A program made the translations under genes and the position numbers. Positions 40,700 to 50,733 of a stretch of 64,000 nucleotides of DNA are shown here, one piece after another (the stretch's first letter is position 1; each line of letters starts with the position of its first letter). The notes under the pieces were generated by a model. It saw only the letters and a list, made by a program, of their open reading frames with translations. It was not told the DNA's origin and did not search any database. The DNA comes from Streptomyces pactum (GTDB lineage: Bacteria > Actinomycetota > Actinomycetes > Streptomycetales > Streptomycetaceae): contig NZ_CP019724.1 of NCBI RefSeq assembly GCF_002005225.1, positions 2,482,501 through 2,546,500 of the forward strand, written 5' to 3'.

Positions 40700-42403
40700 T
40701 CAGGCCGTGAGGCGGGCGATGGCCTCCTCGACCGTCACTTCCTCGCGCTCCCCGGTGCGGCGGTCCTTCAGTTCGACCACGCCTTCGGCGGAACGGCGCC
40801 CGGCGACCAGGATCTTGGGTACGCCGATGAGTTCGGCGTCCGTGAACTTGACGCCCGGGGAGACGCCGGCCCGGTCGTCCACCAGGACGCGGACGCCGGC
40901 GGCGGCCAGCTTGCCGGAGACCTCGAGGGCCAGCTCGGTCTGCAGGGCCTTGCCGGCGGCGACGACGTGCACGTCGGCCGGGGCGACCTCCTGGGACCAG
41001 ACGAGGCCCTTGTCGTCGGCGTGCTGCTCGGCGAGGGCGGCCACCGCGCGGGAGACGCCGATGCCGTAGGAGCCCATGGTGACGCGGGCCGGCTTGCCGT
41101 TCTGGCCGAGGACGTCGAGCTTGAGGGCGTCGGTGTACTTGCGGCCCAACTGGAAGATGTGACCGATCTCGATGGCGCGGTCCAGCCTGAGACCGGTGCC
41201 GCACTTCGGGCAGGGGTCGCCCTCCCGGACCACGACGACGTCGACGTACGCGTCGACCTCGAAGTCACGGCCCGCCACGACGTTCCTGGCGTGCGTGTGC
41301 TCCTTGTTGGCACCCGTGATCCAGGCCGTGCCCGGCGCCACGCGCGGGTCGGCGATGTACTGCACCTTCTCGCCCAGGCCCTGCGGACCGACGTAGCCGC
41401 GGACCAGGTCGGGGCGGCCCACGAAGTCCTCGGCGGTGACCAGCTCGACGGCGGCCGGGGCGAAGTGCGCCTCGACCTTGTCCAGGTCGACCTCGCGGTC
41501 GCCGGGGACGCCCACGGCGACGATCTCGCCGTCGACCTTGACGAGGAGGTTCTTCAGCGTGGCGGAGGCCGGGACGCCGAGGGAGGCGGCGAGGGTCTCG
41601 ATGGTGGGGGTGTCGGGGGTCGGGATGTCCTCGGCGGCGGGCACGGCTGCCGCATCCGCGGGCTGCAGGGCGTAGGTGATCGCCTCGGTGTTGGCGGCGA
41701 AGTCGCAGTTCGGGCAGTCCGCGAAGGTGTCCTCGCCGGCCTCGGCCGGGGCGAGGAACTCCTCGGACTTGGAACCTCCCATCGCGCCGGCGGTCGCGGC
41801 GCAGATGCGGTAGTCGAGGCCGAGGCGCTCGAAGACGCGCTGGTAGGCGGCGCGGTGCAGGGCGTAGGACTCGGCGAGGCCCTCGTCGGCGACGTCGAAG
41901 GAGTAGGAGTCCTTCATCAGGAACTCGCGGCCGCGCAGGATGCCGGCCCGGGGGCGGGCCTCGTCGCGGTACTTGTTCTGGATCTGGTAAAGGATGACCG
42001 GCAGGTCCTTGTAGGAGGACGCCTGGTCCTTCACCAGCAGGGTGAAGATCTCCTCGTGGGTGGGGCCGAGGAGGTAGTCGCCGCCCTTGCGGTCCTGGAG
42101 GCGGAACAGCTCGGGGCCGTACTCCTCCCAGCGGCCGGTGGCCTCGTACGGCTCGCGCGGCAGCAGGGCGGGGAGCTGGACCTCCTGGGCGCCGATGGCG
42201 TCCATCTCCTCGCGGACGATGCGCTCGACGTTGCCGAGGACCTTCTTGCCGAGCGGCAGCCAGCTCCAGAGGCCGGCGGCGGTGCGGCGCACGTAGCCGG
42301 CGCGGACCAGCAGCTTGTGGCTGAGGACCTCGGCGTCCGCCGGGTCGTCGCGCAGCGTCTTCGCCATCAACTTCGACATGCGCTGGACCGGTGCGTTGGC
42401 CAT
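40700..42403 (-). CDS. proS: prolyl-tRNA synthetase (bacterial type)
   Basis: 567 residues. Class II synthetase charging tRNA-Pro. The N-terminus [35 protein letters not shown] and the motif 2 loop ([30 protein letters not shown], here split by its conserved RE) mark the bacterial form. The central YbaK-like editing insertion is present around residues 230-390. Motif 3 ([17 protein letters not shown]) and an anticodon-binding domain follow. ATG start. It stands apart from neighbours, with a terminator at its end. Confidence 0.96.
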   Translation of the reverse strand: MANAPVQRMSKLMAKTLRDDPADAEVLSHKLLVRAGYVRRTAAGLWSWLPLGKKVLGNVERIVREEMDAIGAQEVQLPALLPREPYEATGRWEEYGPELFRLQDRKGGDYLLGPTHEEIFTLLVKDQASSYKDLPVILYQIQNKYRDEARPRAGILRGREFLMKDSYSFDVADEGLAESYALHRAAYQRVFERLGLDYRICAATAGAMGGSKSEEFLAPAEAGEDTFADCPNCDFAANTEAITYALQPADAAAVPAAEDIPTPDTPTIETLAASLGVPASATLKNLLVKVDGEIVAVGVPGDREVDLDKVEAHFAPAAVELVTAEDFVGRPDLVRGYVGPQGLGEKVQYIADPRVAPGTAWITGANKEHTHARNVVAGRDFEVDAYVDVVVVREGDPCPKCGTGLRLDRAIEIGHIFQLGRKYTDALKLDVLGQNGKPARVTMGSYGIGVSRAVAALAEQHADDKGLVWSQEVAPADVHVVAAGKALQTELALEVSGKLAAAGVRVLVDDRAGVSPGVKFTDAELIGVPKILVAGRRSAEGVVELKDRRTGEREEVTVEEAIARLTA

Positions 42404-42485
42404 GGTTCTCGTGTCTCCTGCTGCGTAAGGATGGTGCTAGGAGGTTAGCCGGGTGGTCCAGCCCGGCGGAAATCGGTTACGGGCC

Positions 42486-43028
42486 TCAGGTCCCGTCCCG
42501 GGGCCGGCGCAGCGGGAGCGGGGCGCCCATCACGGCGTACGGCTTGGGGGCGCTGGGGAAGAGGACCTGCCGGGCGAGGTCCTGGTAGCCGAGGGAGCGG
42601 TAGAGGCCGCGGGCGGGGCTCTCGGTGTCGATCGCGGAGAGGATCGAGCGGGGCTCGGCGGCGGCGTCGGTGATCGTGGTGATCAGGGAGCGGCCCGCGC
42701 CGCGGTTCTGGTGGGCGGGGTGGACGTGGAGTTCGGTGATGACGAAGGAGTCGTCGAGCCAGGTGTCGTTGCCCTGGGCGCGGAGGTAGGGCTCGACGAC
42801 GGTGGACCACCAGTGGGCGCGGTCGTTGGGCATGCCGTAGACGAAGCCGACGAGGTCGCCGCCGACGGTGGCGCCGAGGGCTCTGGCGCCGGGGTGGGTC
42901 ATGTGGCGCAGGACGATCTGGCGGCGGACGGCCACCTCGTCGGGGCCGAGTCCGAACGCGGCGGCTTGGACCGCGAGGGCCTCGTCCACGTGCGCGGCGA
43001 GGTCCAAGGGGCCGATCACGAGCTCCAT
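42486..43028 (-). CDS. GNAT family N-acetyltransferase
   Basis: 180 residues. Acetyl-CoA-binding GNAT fold: FVITELHVHPAHQNRGAGRSLITTI is the strand-loop with the pyrophosphate-binding QNRGAG, and SPARGLYRSLGYQDLARQVLFP is the usual end. The region from residue 50 (GARALGATVGGDLVGFVYGM) is the central sheet. The substrate is unknown. It lies between proS and a second GNAT gene; the two are not close relatives by eye. Confidence 0.88.
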   Translation of the reverse strand: MELVIGPLDLAAHVDEALAVQAAAFGLGPDEVAVRRQIVLRHMTHPGARALGATVGGDLVGFVYGMPNDRAHWWSTVVEPYLRAQGNDTWLDDSFVITELHVHPAHQNRGAGRSLITTITDAAAEPRSILSAIDTESPARGLYRSLGYQDLARQVLFPSAPKPYAVMGAPLPLRRPRDGT

Positions 43029-43110
43029 GGCCGGGAGCCTAGCGCTTCGCTGAACAGGGGCGGAGGTACGGGCTGTCGTTCGGGGGCCGGTGCTGGGAGC
43101 CGGTCGTGGC

Positions 43111-43959
43111 TCAGAACAGGATGCTCATGAAGGCGCCGATCTCCTGGAAGCCCACCCGCTGGTACGTCCGTCGTGCCGCCGTGTTGAAGTCGTTCACGTA
43201 CAGGCTCGCCACCGGGGCGACGTCCGCGAGGGCGTAGCGGAGGATGGCCGCCATGCCCGGTGCCGCGAGGCCGGTGCCCCGGTACTCGGGGGCCACCCAT
43301 ACGCCCTGGATCTGGCAGGCGCGGTCGGTGGCGGCGCCGATCTCGGCCTTGAAGACGACCCTGCCGTCGGTGTCGAAGCGGGCGAAGGAGCGGCCGGAGC
43401 CGACGAGTTCGGCGACCCGGGCCTGGTAGAGCAGGCCGCCGTCGCCGGCCATCGGGGAGATGCCGACCTCCTCGGTGAACATCGCCACGCAGGCCGGCAT
43501 GATCCGCTCCATCTCGTCCTTGCGGACGCGGCGGACGTAGGGGTCGGGGGTGATGTCGGCGGGCATGCGGTCGGTGACCATGAGGGGCTGCCTGGTGCGT
43601 ACCTCGCGGGGCGGGCCCCAGCCCGGTTCGAGCAGTCGCCACAACTGGGCGGTGGTGTCGGCGGGGCCGACGATCGAGGAGCAGCGGCGGCCGGCCCGCC
43701 GGGCGCGGTCGGCGAAGGCGCGGACGGCGCGCGGGGTGGCGCAGATCGGGACGAGGTTGGCGCCCGCGTAGCACAGGGACGTCAGCATGCCGTGCTCGTA
43801 CCAGCCCCACATCTCGCCGCCGAGCCGCCACGGGTCGAGGCCGGCGATCCGCACCCGGGCGGTCACGAAGGCGTTCGCGACCGGCTCGCGGTCGAGGACG
43901 GCGAGCGCTGCGTCCAGGTCGCTCGGTTCGAGCACGCGGGAGGTGGTCTGCGTCAACAC
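43111..43959 (-). CDS. GNAT family acetyltransferase with N-terminal DUF4081-type domain
   Basis: 282 residues from GTG 43959 (VLTQTTSRVLEPSDLDAAL), with GAGG nine bases upstream; an in-frame GTG at 43974 has a poorer site. The N-terminal half (REPVANAFVTARVRIAGLDPWRLGGEMWGWYEHG) fits the DUF4081 domain found in actinobacterial double-domain acetyltransferases. The GNAT half has IQGVWVAPEYRGTGLAAPGMAAIL and SLYVNDFNTAARRTYQRVGFQE. It follows ispG by about 100 bases, a linkage common in Streptomyces. The substrate is unknown. Confidence 0.87.
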   Translation of the reverse strand: MLTQTTSRVLEPSDLDAALAVLDREPVANAFVTARVRIAGLDPWRLGGEMWGWYEHGMLTSLCYAGANLVPICATPRAVRAFADRARRAGRRCSSIVGPADTTAQLWRLLEPGWGPPREVRTRQPLMVTDRMPADITPDPYVRRVRKDEMERIMPACVAMFTEEVGISPMAGDGGLLYQARVAELVGSGRSFARFDTDGRVVFKAEIGAATDRACQIQGVWVAPEYRGTGLAAPGMAAILRYALADVAPVASLYVNDFNTAARRTYQRVGFQEIGAFMSILF

Positions 43960-44060
43960 GTGCGGGGGCCTCACCCTGAGATCTGCTGGTCTCCGCACTG
44001 TACCTGCCGTGAATATGCCGCGCCGCCCCCTGGGACGACGCGGCCGGTGCGGGGGCCGGG

Positions 44061-45218
44061 TCAGCCCGCGACGGACACCGAGGGCTCGCCGGAGGTCACG
44101 CCGTCGGCCTCCATCTGCTCGGCGATCTTCATGGCCTCCTCGATGAGGGTCTCCACGATCTTGGACTCGGGGACGGTCTTGACGACCTCGCCCTTGACGA
44201 AGATCTGGCCCTTGCCGTTGCCGGAGGCGACGCCGAGGTCGGCCTCGCGGGCCTCGCCGGGACCGTTGACGACACAGCCCATGACGGCGACGCGCAGCGG
44301 GACGTCCATGCCCTCCAGGCCGGCGGTGACCTCCTCGGCCAGCTTGTAGACGTCGACCTGGGCGCGGCCGCAGGACGGGCAGGAGACGATCTCCAGGCCG
44401 CGCCGGCGCAGGTTCAGCGACTCCAGGATCTGGATGCCGACCTTGATCTCCTCGACCGGCGGGGCCGACAGGGAGACGCGGATGGTGTCGCCGATGCCCT
44501 GGGAGAGCAGCGCGCCGAAGGCGACGGCCGACTTGATGGTGCCCTGGAAGGCGGGCCCGGCCTCGGTGACACCGAGGTGCAGCGGGTAGTCGCACTGGGC
44601 GGCGAGCTGCCGGTAGGCCTCGACCATGACGACCGGGTCGTTGTGCTTGACGGAGATCTTGATGTCCCGGAAGCCGTGCTCCTCGAAGAGCGACGCCTCC
44701 CACAGCGCGGACTCCGCCAGCGCCTCGGGCGTCGCCTTGCCGTACTTCTGGAGCAGACGCCGGTCCAGCGACCCCGCGTTCACGCCGATGCGGATCGGGG
44801 TGCCGTGGTCCTTCGCCGCCTTGGCGATCTCCTTGACCTTGTCGTCGAACTGCTTGATGTTGCCGGGGTTCACCCGGACCGCCGCACAGCCCGCCTCGAT
44901 CGCGGCGAACACGTACTTGGGCTGGAAGTGGATGTCCGCGATCACCGGGATCTGCGACTTGCGCGCGATCACCGCGAGGGCGTCCGCGTCGTCCTGCGTC
45001 GGGCAGGCCACCCGCACGATCTGGCAGCCGGACGCCGTCAGCTCGGCGATCTGCTGGAGCGTCGCGCCGATGTCGGACGTACGCGTCGTGGTCATGGACT
45101 GCACCGACACGGGGGCGTCGCCGCCCACCGCCACGGGCCCGACCTGGATCTGACGGCTCTTGCGGCGCTCCGCGAGCCTGGTCGGAACGTCCGGCATGCC
45201 GAGAGAAATCGCAGTCAT
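44061..45218 (-). CDS. ispG: (E)-4-hydroxy-3-methylbut-2-enyl-diphosphate synthase
   Basis: 385 residues. Reductive step of the MEP isoprenoid pathway, using a [4Fe-4S] cluster. The N-terminal TIM barrel opens with [21 protein letters not shown] and continues with [17 protein letters not shown] and VRVNPGNIK. The C-terminal cluster domain has [11 protein letters not shown] and [11 protein letters not shown] with the three Cys ligands. dxr of the same pathway lies nearby with rip between, a conserved order (dxr-rip-ispG). ATG start at 45218. Confidence 0.96.
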   Translation of the reverse strand: MTAISLGMPDVPTRLAERRKSRQIQVGPVAVGGDAPVSVQSMTTTRTSDIGATLQQIAELTASGCQIVRVACPTQDDADALAVIARKSQIPVIADIHFQPKYVFAAIEAGCAAVRVNPGNIKQFDDKVKEIAKAAKDHGTPIRIGVNAGSLDRRLLQKYGKATPEALAESALWEASLFEEHGFRDIKISVKHNDPVVMVEAYRQLAAQCDYPLHLGVTEAGPAFQGTIKSAVAFGALLSQGIGDTIRVSLSAPPVEEIKVGIQILESLNLRRRGLEIVSCPSCGRAQVDVYKLAEEVTAGLEGMDVPLRVAVMGCVVNGPGEAREADLGVASGNGKGQIFVKGEVVKTVPESKIVETLIEEAMKIAEQMEADGVTSGEPSVSVAG

Positions 45219-45366
45219 CTGCTGTGCAACCCCAAGTCGTGGATCAAGGTCCGGCCCCGTTCAGCGGCGGGCTCCGGCCTCCGAGATTACGGCACCGACG
45301 TGAACGCCGGGCACACGGCGTACGGGAGATGCACCCTTTGGCATCCGTCTGCCGGGAGACCGGCGT

Positions 45367-45407
45367 GAAGCCCGGCCCGGAGGGACATGCTCCCCGGATC
45401 GGGCTTC
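45367..45407 (-). terminator. terminator of the dxr-rip unit
   Basis: GAAGCCCGGCCCGG (45367-45380) pairs with CCGGATCGGGCTTC (45394-45407) with one wobble and one mismatch. It lies about 40 bases after the rip stop on the minus strand. Three 9-base CGGATCGTT-type repeats lie just before it (45412-45438). Confidence 0.6.
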
Positions 45408-45444
45408 TCGTCGGATCGTTCGGATCGTTCGGATCGTCCGTACG

Positions 45445-46749
45445 TCAACTGATCCGTACCGGATTGACGACGTCCGCCACCAGGACCAGCAGCGTGAAGC
45501 AGACGAAGACGCCCGCCACCACATAGGCCACCGGCATCAGCTTCGCCACGTCGAACGGGCCCGGGTCCGGGCGGCGCAGCACCTTGGCCGCGGTGCGGCG
45601 CAGCGACTCCCACAGCGCGCCCGCGATGTGGCCGCCGTCGAGCGGCAGCAGCGGGAGCATGTTGAAGAGGAACAGGGAGAGGTTGAAGCCGGCCACCAGC
45701 ATGACGAACATGGCGAGCTGCTGGGTGGGCGGGATGTCCAGGGTGGCGATCTCGCCGCCGACGCGGGCGGCGCCGACGACGCCCATCGGGGAGTCCGCCT
45801 CGCGGGGTCCGTCGCCGAAGGCCGCGTCCCACAGGGCGGGGATCTTGGCGGGCAGGGCGGCGAGGGAGTCGACGGCGTCGCCGATCCGGTCGCCCATCCA
45901 GGTCACGGACTGGCCGAAGTCCTGTTTCACCACGCCGGTGGCGGCGCTGAAGCCGAGGAAGCCGGCGGTGACGTACTCGCCCTCGACGATCTGTCCGTTG
46001 GCGTCCTTCTTCGCGACCTGGTTGGTGGCGATGGTCGCCTGGAGGGTGACCTCCTGGCCTGCGCGCTCGACGACGACCGGCACCTTCTCGCCGGGGTTGG
46101 CGCGGATCATGTTGGACAGCTTGTCCCAGTCGTCGGTCCGCACGCCGTCGAAGGAGACGATCTTGTCGCCCGCCTTGAGGCCCGCCGCCGCGGCCGGGGA
46201 GGCCGGGTCGGACTTGGTGCAGTCGTCGCGGTTCTCGCTCTGTGAGATGACGCACTGGGAGACGGAGCTCACCGTGGTGGTCTGCTGCGAGATGCCGAAG
46301 CCCATGAGGACGGTGAGGAACAGCACCACCGCGAGGATGAGGTTCATGAACGGGCCCGCGAACATCACGATGACGCGTTTCCAGGGCTTGCGCGTGTAGA
46401 ACAGGCGCTTCTCGTCACCCGGCTGCAGCTCCTCGAAGGCGGCCGAGCGGGCGTCCTCGATCATCCCGCGCCAGGGCGAGGTGGAGCGGGCCTCCAGCCG
46501 GCCGTCGGCGCCGGGCGGGAACATTCCGATCATGCGGATGTAGCCGCCGAACGGGATGGCCTTGACCCCGTACTCCGTCTCGCCCTTCTTCCGGGAGAAG
46601 AGCGTCGGCCCGAAGCCGACCATGTACTGCGGCACGCGGATGCCGAACATCTTGGCGGTGGACAGGTGCCCCAGCTCGTGCCAGGCGATGGAGAACAGCA
46701 GGCCGACCGCGAAGACGACTATGCCGAGGATGAACATCAGGGTCGTCAT
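45445..46749 (-). CDS. RIP-type intramembrane zinc metalloprotease (site-2 protease)
   Basis: 434 residues from ATG 46749. First helix [26 protein letters not shown] carries the zinc motif HELGH at about residues 25-29. [13 protein letters not shown] follows, then a periplasmic-side PDZ domain ([16 protein letters not shown]) and the second catalytic part [14 protein letters not shown] with the metal-binding Asp. Cleaves membrane-bound anti-sigma factors or signal-peptide remnants. Its start overlaps the dxr stop (ATGA). Relatives in actinobacteria include Rip1. Confidence 0.93.
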   Translation of the reverse strand: MTTLMFILGIVVFAVGLLFSIAWHELGHLSTAKMFGIRVPQYMVGFGPTLFSRKKGETEYGVKAIPFGGYIRMIGMFPPGADGRLEARSTSPWRGMIEDARSAAFEELQPGDEKRLFYTRKPWKRVIVMFAGPFMNLILAVVLFLTVLMGFGISQQTTTVSSVSQCVISQSENRDDCTKSDPASPAAAAGLKAGDKIVSFDGVRTDDWDKLSNMIRANPGEKVPVVVERAGQEVTLQATIATNQVAKKDANGQIVEGEYVTAGFLGFSAATGVVKQDFGQSVTWMGDRIGDAVDSLAALPAKIPALWDAAFGDGPREADSPMGVVGAARVGGEIATLDIPPTQQLAMFVMLVAGFNLSLFLFNMLPLLPLDGGHIAGALWESLRRTAAKVLRRPDPGPFDVAKLMPVAYVVAGVFVCFTLLVLVADVVNPVRIS

Positions 46750-48002
46750 GCACGGGCCTCCGCCGTCTGTGCCGCCAGTTGCCGGGCCCGGGCGCGGGCC
46801 CAGGTCTCCGCTTCGAGGACGTCCGCGACGGTGAGCGAGGTTCCCGCCCGGGGGGTGCCGTGTTCTTCGACCACCCGCGTGACGGTCTCCATGATCCCGA
46901 GATACGGCAGCGCGCCGGAGCGGAACGCCTCGACGCACTCCTCGTTGGCGGCATTGAACACCGCCGGGGCCGTGCCCGCGAGCTCCCCGACGTGCCGGGC
47001 CAGGTTCACCGACGGGAAGGCCTCGTTGTCGAGCGGGAAGAACTCCCAGGTCGAGGCCTTGCTCCAGTCGAAGGTGGGAGCGGCGCCGGGGACGCGTTCG
47101 GGCCAGCCGAGACCGATGGCGATGGGCCCGCCCATGTCGGGGGGCGTCGCCTGGGCCAGTGTCGATCCGTCCGTGAACTCAACCATCGAGTGCACATACG
47201 ACTGGGGATGCACGACCACCTCAATGCGGTCGAAGGGAATGTCGTAGAGCAGGTGGGCCTCGATCACCTCCAGGCCCTTGTTGACGAGGGTGGCGGAGTT
47301 GATCGTGATCACCGGGCCCATGGCCCAGGTGGGGTGGGCGAGGGCGTCCTCGACGGTGACCCGCGCGAGCTGCTCCCTCGTCCGCCCCCGGAAGGGGCCG
47401 CCGGACGCGGTGACGACCAGTTTGCGCACGTCGGCACGGGTGCCGGCGGCCAGCGCCTGGAAGAGGGCGGCGTGCTCGGAGTCGACCGGGATGATCTGAC
47501 CGGGCTTGGCGAGGTCCTTGACCAGCGGACCGCCGACGATGAGCGATTCCTTGTTGGCGAGCGCGAGGGTGCGGCCCGCCTCCAGTGCGGCCAGGGTCGG
47601 GATGAGTCCGATGGAGCCGGTGATGCCGTTGAGGACGGTGTGGCAGTCGGAGGCGGCGACCTGGGTGGCCGCGTCCGGTCCGGCGAGGATCTCCGGGAGC
47701 GGCTCCCCACTGCCGTACTGGGCGCTCAGCGCCTCCCGCAGCGCCGGTACGGCGTCCTCGCGGGCGACGGCGACGGTCCGCGCCTTCAGCCGGTACGCCT
47801 GCTCGGCGAGGAGGGCGACCCGGCCGCCGTTGGCGGACAGGGCGGTGACCCGGAAGCGGTCCGGGTTGCGCAGCACGAGGTCGATGGCCTGGGTCCCGAT
47901 CGACCCGGTGGACCCGAGGATCACCACGTCCTTCGGGCCGTCGCCCGCCACCGGGTCGTACACGAGGTGGGGGTCGGCGAGTGGGGCTGGACTGTCGCTC
48001 AT
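46746..48002 (-). CDS. dxr: 1-deoxy-D-xylulose 5-phosphate reductoisomerase
   Basis: 418 residues from ATG 48002. First committed step of the MEP pathway. NADPH loop [17 protein letters not shown] is at residues 25-41. [11 protein letters not shown] and [12 protein letters not shown] surround the metal site, and ASGGPFRG and [18 protein letters not shown] complete the active site. The frame stays open past 48002, but that part is the minisatellite region and not coding-like. Only a G-run directly precedes the ATG, so the ribosome binding site is unusual. Confidence 0.95.
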   Translation of the reverse strand: MSDSPAPLADPHLVYDPVAGDGPKDVVILGSTGSIGTQAIDLVLRNPDRFRVTALSANGGRVALLAEQAYRLKARTVAVAREDAVPALREALSAQYGSGEPLPEILAGPDAATQVAASDCHTVLNGITGSIGLIPTLAALEAGRTLALANKESLIVGGPLVKDLAKPGQIIPVDSEHAALFQALAAGTRADVRKLVVTASGGPFRGRTREQLARVTVEDALAHPTWAMGPVITINSATLVNKGLEVIEAHLLYDIPFDRIEVVVHPQSYVHSMVEFTDGSTLAQATPPDMGGPIAIGLGWPERVPGAAPTFDWSKASTWEFFPLDNEAFPSVNLARHVGELAGTAPAVFNAANEECVEAFRSGALPYLGIMETVTRVVEEHGTPRAGTSLTVADVLEAETWARARARQLAAQTAEARA

Positions 48003-48461
48003 CCCCCCATTGTTGCCGCAACCGCCGTGCGGGAGGACAGCGCGTCCCTCGCAGGGGTGTCGCGGTGCCCGCGCGGGGTGGGCGCGGGGCCGCGGGGGCC
48101 CGGGCCGGGCGGCGGGCAGAGCGGGCCCGCCCGCAGCGAGACGCCCGGAGCGCGCCTCCCGCCGGGGGGCGGCCCCGGAACCGCTCCGGTGAGACCGGCT
48201 TCCACTCCAGCAGGGCAGGCTCCGGAGCCGCCCCCGGTCCGCTCCGGTGAGACCGGCTTCCGCTCCAGCAGGGCAGGCCCCGGAGCCACTCACGAACCAC
48301 TCCGGCGGGACCCGGTTCCTCCCCAGCGAGGCAGGCCCCGGAGCCGTCCACGAAACACTCCGGCGGCCCGGGTTCCGCTTCAGTGGGGGCCCGTCCCCGT
48401 CGGGCGGGGCTCCGTCGCGCCGGGTCCTGGGCAGCCCCGGCGGGTGCTGACGTACGCCCTC
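48003..48461. other. 459-base gap carrying the 58-bp minisatellite
   Basis: Between dxr (start 48002) and the acyl-CoA dehydrogenase (stop 48462), both on the minus strand. Open frames exist on both strands but are only low-complexity products of the repeat. The dxr promoter must lie here, yet no clear -35/-10 pair stands out. Confidence 0.6.
48181..48390. repeat. 58-bp tandem repeat, about 3.6 copies
   Basis: Units start at 48181, 48239, 48297 and 48355 with an exact 58-base period. The first two are nearly identical; the third and partial fourth have drifted. Each contains the palindrome CTCCGGAG (CCCCGGAG in later units) and a GCAGG segment. Homogeneity at the dxr-proximal end and decay away from it suggest recent duplication. 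Confidence 0.9.
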
Positions 48462-50414
48462 CTACCTGATGGGACGGTGGACGTTGGCTCGCCGAGACTC
48501 GCCCGGCGTCGCGTCCGCGATCCACGGACCGTCCCCCGACGGGTCGACGACGCCCTGCTCCAGCCACTCGTAGGCGCCGCCCAGCACGCCCTTGACGACC
48601 TTGCGGTCGAGGTCGTCGGTGTTGGTCCACAGGCGGCCGAAGAGTTCCTCGACGCGGACGCGGGCCTGGCGGCAGAAGGCGTCGGCGAGCTGGTAGGCCT
48701 CGCGGCCGTGGTCGCCCCCGGCGCGCAGGTGCTCGGCGCGCACGCACGCGGCGCTCATCGCGAACAGCTCGGCGCCGATGTCGACGATCCGGCCCAGGAA
48801 GCCCTGCTTGGTCTCCATCCGGCCCTGCCAGCGGGACATGGCGTAGAAGGTGGAGCGGGCGAGCTTGCGGGCGGTGCGTTCGACGTAGCGCAGGTGTCCG
48901 GACAGGTCGGGGTGGCCGGACGGGTGGAACCCGGCGTAGGAGCGCGGGAGCTGACCGGGTCCGGCGACCAGCTTCGGCAGCCACTTGGCGTAGAAGACGC
49001 CCGCCTGCGCGCCCGCCCGCGCCTTGTCCGACAGGGCCTTGTCGGGGTCGATCAGGTCGCCGGCGACCGAGAGGTGGGCGTCGACGGCCTCGCGGGCGAT
49101 CAGCAGGTGCATGATCTCGGTGGAACCCTCGAAGATCCGGTTGATGCGCAGGTCGCGCAGGATCTGCTCGGCGGGCACCGCGCGTTCGCCGCGGGCGGCG
49201 AGGGAGGCCGCGGTCTCGAAGCCGCGGCCGCCGCGGATCTGGACCAGCTCGTCGGCCATCAGGCAGGCCATCTCGGAGCCGTAGAGCTTGGCGAGGGCGG
49301 CCTCGATACGGATGTCGTTGCGGTCCTCGTCGGCCATCTGGGAGGAGAGGTCCAGGACGGCCTCCAGGGCGAAGGTCGTCGCCGCGATGAAGGAGATCTT
49401 CGAGCCGACCGCCTCGTGCAGCGCGACCGGCTTGCCCCACTGCTCGCGCACCGCCGACCACTCGCGGGCGATCTTCAGGCACCACTTGCCGGCCCCGACG
49501 CACATGGCGGGGAGCGAGAGCCGGCCGGTGTTGAGGGTGGTCAGGGCGATCTTGAGGCCGGCGCCCTCGGGGCCGATGCGGTTCGCGGCCGGGACGCGGA
49601 CGCGGTGGAAGCGGGTGACTCCGTTCTCCAGGCCGCGCAGGCCCATGAAGGCGTTGCGGTTCTCGACCGTGATGCCCTCGGATGCGGCCTCCACCACGAA
49701 GGCGGTGATGCCGCCCTTGTGCCCCTCCGACTTCGGGACCCGGGCCATGACGACGAGCAGGTCGGCGACGACGCCGTTGGTCGTCCACAGTTTCACCCCG
49801 TCGAGGACGTAGTCGTCCCCGTCCGGGACGGCGGCGGTCGCCAGGCGGGCCGGGTCGGACCCGACGTCCGGCTCGGTCAGCAGGAACGCCGAGATGTCGG
49901 TGCGGGCGCAGCGCGGCAGGAAGGTGTCCTTCTGCTCCTGCGTGCCGAACATCTTCAGCGGCTGCGGCACGCCGATCGACTGGTGGGCGGAGAGGAGCGC
50001 GCCGATGGCGGGATTCGCGGATCCGACCAGTGCGAGGGCCTTGTTGTAGTAGACCTGGGTGAGGCCGAGGCCGCCGTATTTGGTTTCGATCTTCATGCCG
50101 AAGGCGCCCAGCTCCTTCAGCCCGGTGATCACCTCGTCCGGGATCCGCGCGTCGCGCTCGATCACGGACCCGTCGATCTTCGTCTCGCAGAAGTCGCGCA
50201 GCTTGGCGAGGAACTCCTCACCGCGCTGTACGTCCTCGTCGGCCGGGAGCGGGTGGGGGTGGATGAGGTCGAGGCGGAAACGGCCGAGGAACAGCTCCTT
50301 GGCGAAGCTGGGCTTGCGCCAGTCCTGTTCCCGGGCCGCCTCCGCGACCTCGCGGGCCTCACGTTCGGTGACGGTGGGTCGGGAGGAGGGGGTGGGGGTG
50401 TTTGGTGCGGACAT
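48462..50414 (-). CDS. acyl-CoA dehydrogenase, long FadE type
   Basis: 650 residues from ATG 50414 (AGGTGAG close upstream). The acyl-CoA dehydrogenase core spans about residues 60-450: IETKYGGLGLTQVYYNKAL, then ISAFLLTEPDVGSDPARL (FAD/substrate loop), KLWTTNG, and RIFEGSTEIMHLLIAREAV at the end of the core. A further 200-residue C-terminal helical domain makes it resemble very-long-chain acyl-CoA dehydrogenases of actinobacteria. It is divergent from the LacI gene. The chain-length preference cannot be read from sequence. Confidence 0.92.
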   Translation of the reverse strand: MSAPNTPTPSSRPTVTEREAREVAEAAREQDWRKPSFAKELFLGRFRLDLIHPHPLPADEDVQRGEEFLAKLRDFCETKIDGSVIERDARIPDEVITGLKELGAFGMKIETKYGGLGLTQVYYNKALALVGSANPAIGALLSAHQSIGVPQPLKMFGTQEQKDTFLPRCARTDISAFLLTEPDVGSDPARLATAAVPDGDDYVLDGVKLWTTNGVVADLLVVMARVPKSEGHKGGITAFVVEAASEGITVENRNAFMGLRGLENGVTRFHRVRVPAANRIGPEGAGLKIALTTLNTGRLSLPAMCVGAGKWCLKIAREWSAVREQWGKPVALHEAVGSKISFIAATTFALEAVLDLSSQMADEDRNDIRIEAALAKLYGSEMACLMADELVQIRGGRGFETAASLAARGERAVPAEQILRDLRINRIFEGSTEIMHLLIAREAVDAHLSVAGDLIDPDKALSDKARAGAQAGVFYAKWLPKLVAGPGQLPRSYAGFHPSGHPDLSGHLRYVERTARKLARSTFYAMSRWQGRMETKQGFLGRIVDIGAELFAMSAACVRAEHLRAGGDHGREAYQLADAFCRQARVRVEELFGRLWTNTDDLDRKVVKGVLGGAYEWLEQGVVDPSGDGPWIADATPGESRRANVHRPIR

Positions 50415-50733
50415 GAGGCTCACCTCGCCGCGAATCGGCATCGGAGGAAGATACGCCCATCAAGATCGCGACGGTCGTCATACGCGAAGTTGCGGACGTA
50501 CGTTACTAGTCGGTGCTACCCGATCGTATGTACCCGATCCCGGGCGGTCCCACCACCCTTCGTGCGGCCGTTCGGCCGATGCCCCGGAGAGGGGACGGCG
50601 CGGAAGAAAGGTGTCGAAGCGCTTCGACACCCTATGGACACCCACCTTCACTGGGGCTACTGTCGAACCACCCTCACCCGCACTTGTCCACCCTGTGCGC
50701 TGTCGAAGCGCTTCACAAAGCTTGGAGAGCTGG
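50415..50733. other. divergent intergenic region of fadE and lacI-type gene
   Basis: 319 bases. The right half holds the operator palindromes described separately. The left half (50415-50600) has no gene and no convincing promoter boxes, though it must drive the dehydrogenase gene on the minus strand. Confidence 0.5.
50610..50717 (+). promoter_or_regulatory. LacI-family operators upstream of the regulator gene
   Basis: Positions 50610-50631 are a perfect 22-bp palindrome centred on TCGAAGCGCTTCGA, the classic LacI/GalR operator with a central CG. A second, partly matching site lies at 50701-50717 (TGTCGAAGCGCTTCACA), 16 bases before the start codon. A TGTCGAA half-site sits between them at 50661. 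Site spacing is 49 and 40 bases. Autoregulation is very likely. Confidence 0.9.

Noticed and set aside
40565..40700. A third gene following the permease remnant
   Set aside because: A GTG overlaps the permease stop and opens an Ala-rich frame, but it runs into proS antisense without any domain. Kept only as a possible remnant.
48181..48390. The 58-bp repeats as a CRISPR array
   Set aside because: Repeats are contiguous without unique spacers, drift along the array and lie far from any cas-like gene.
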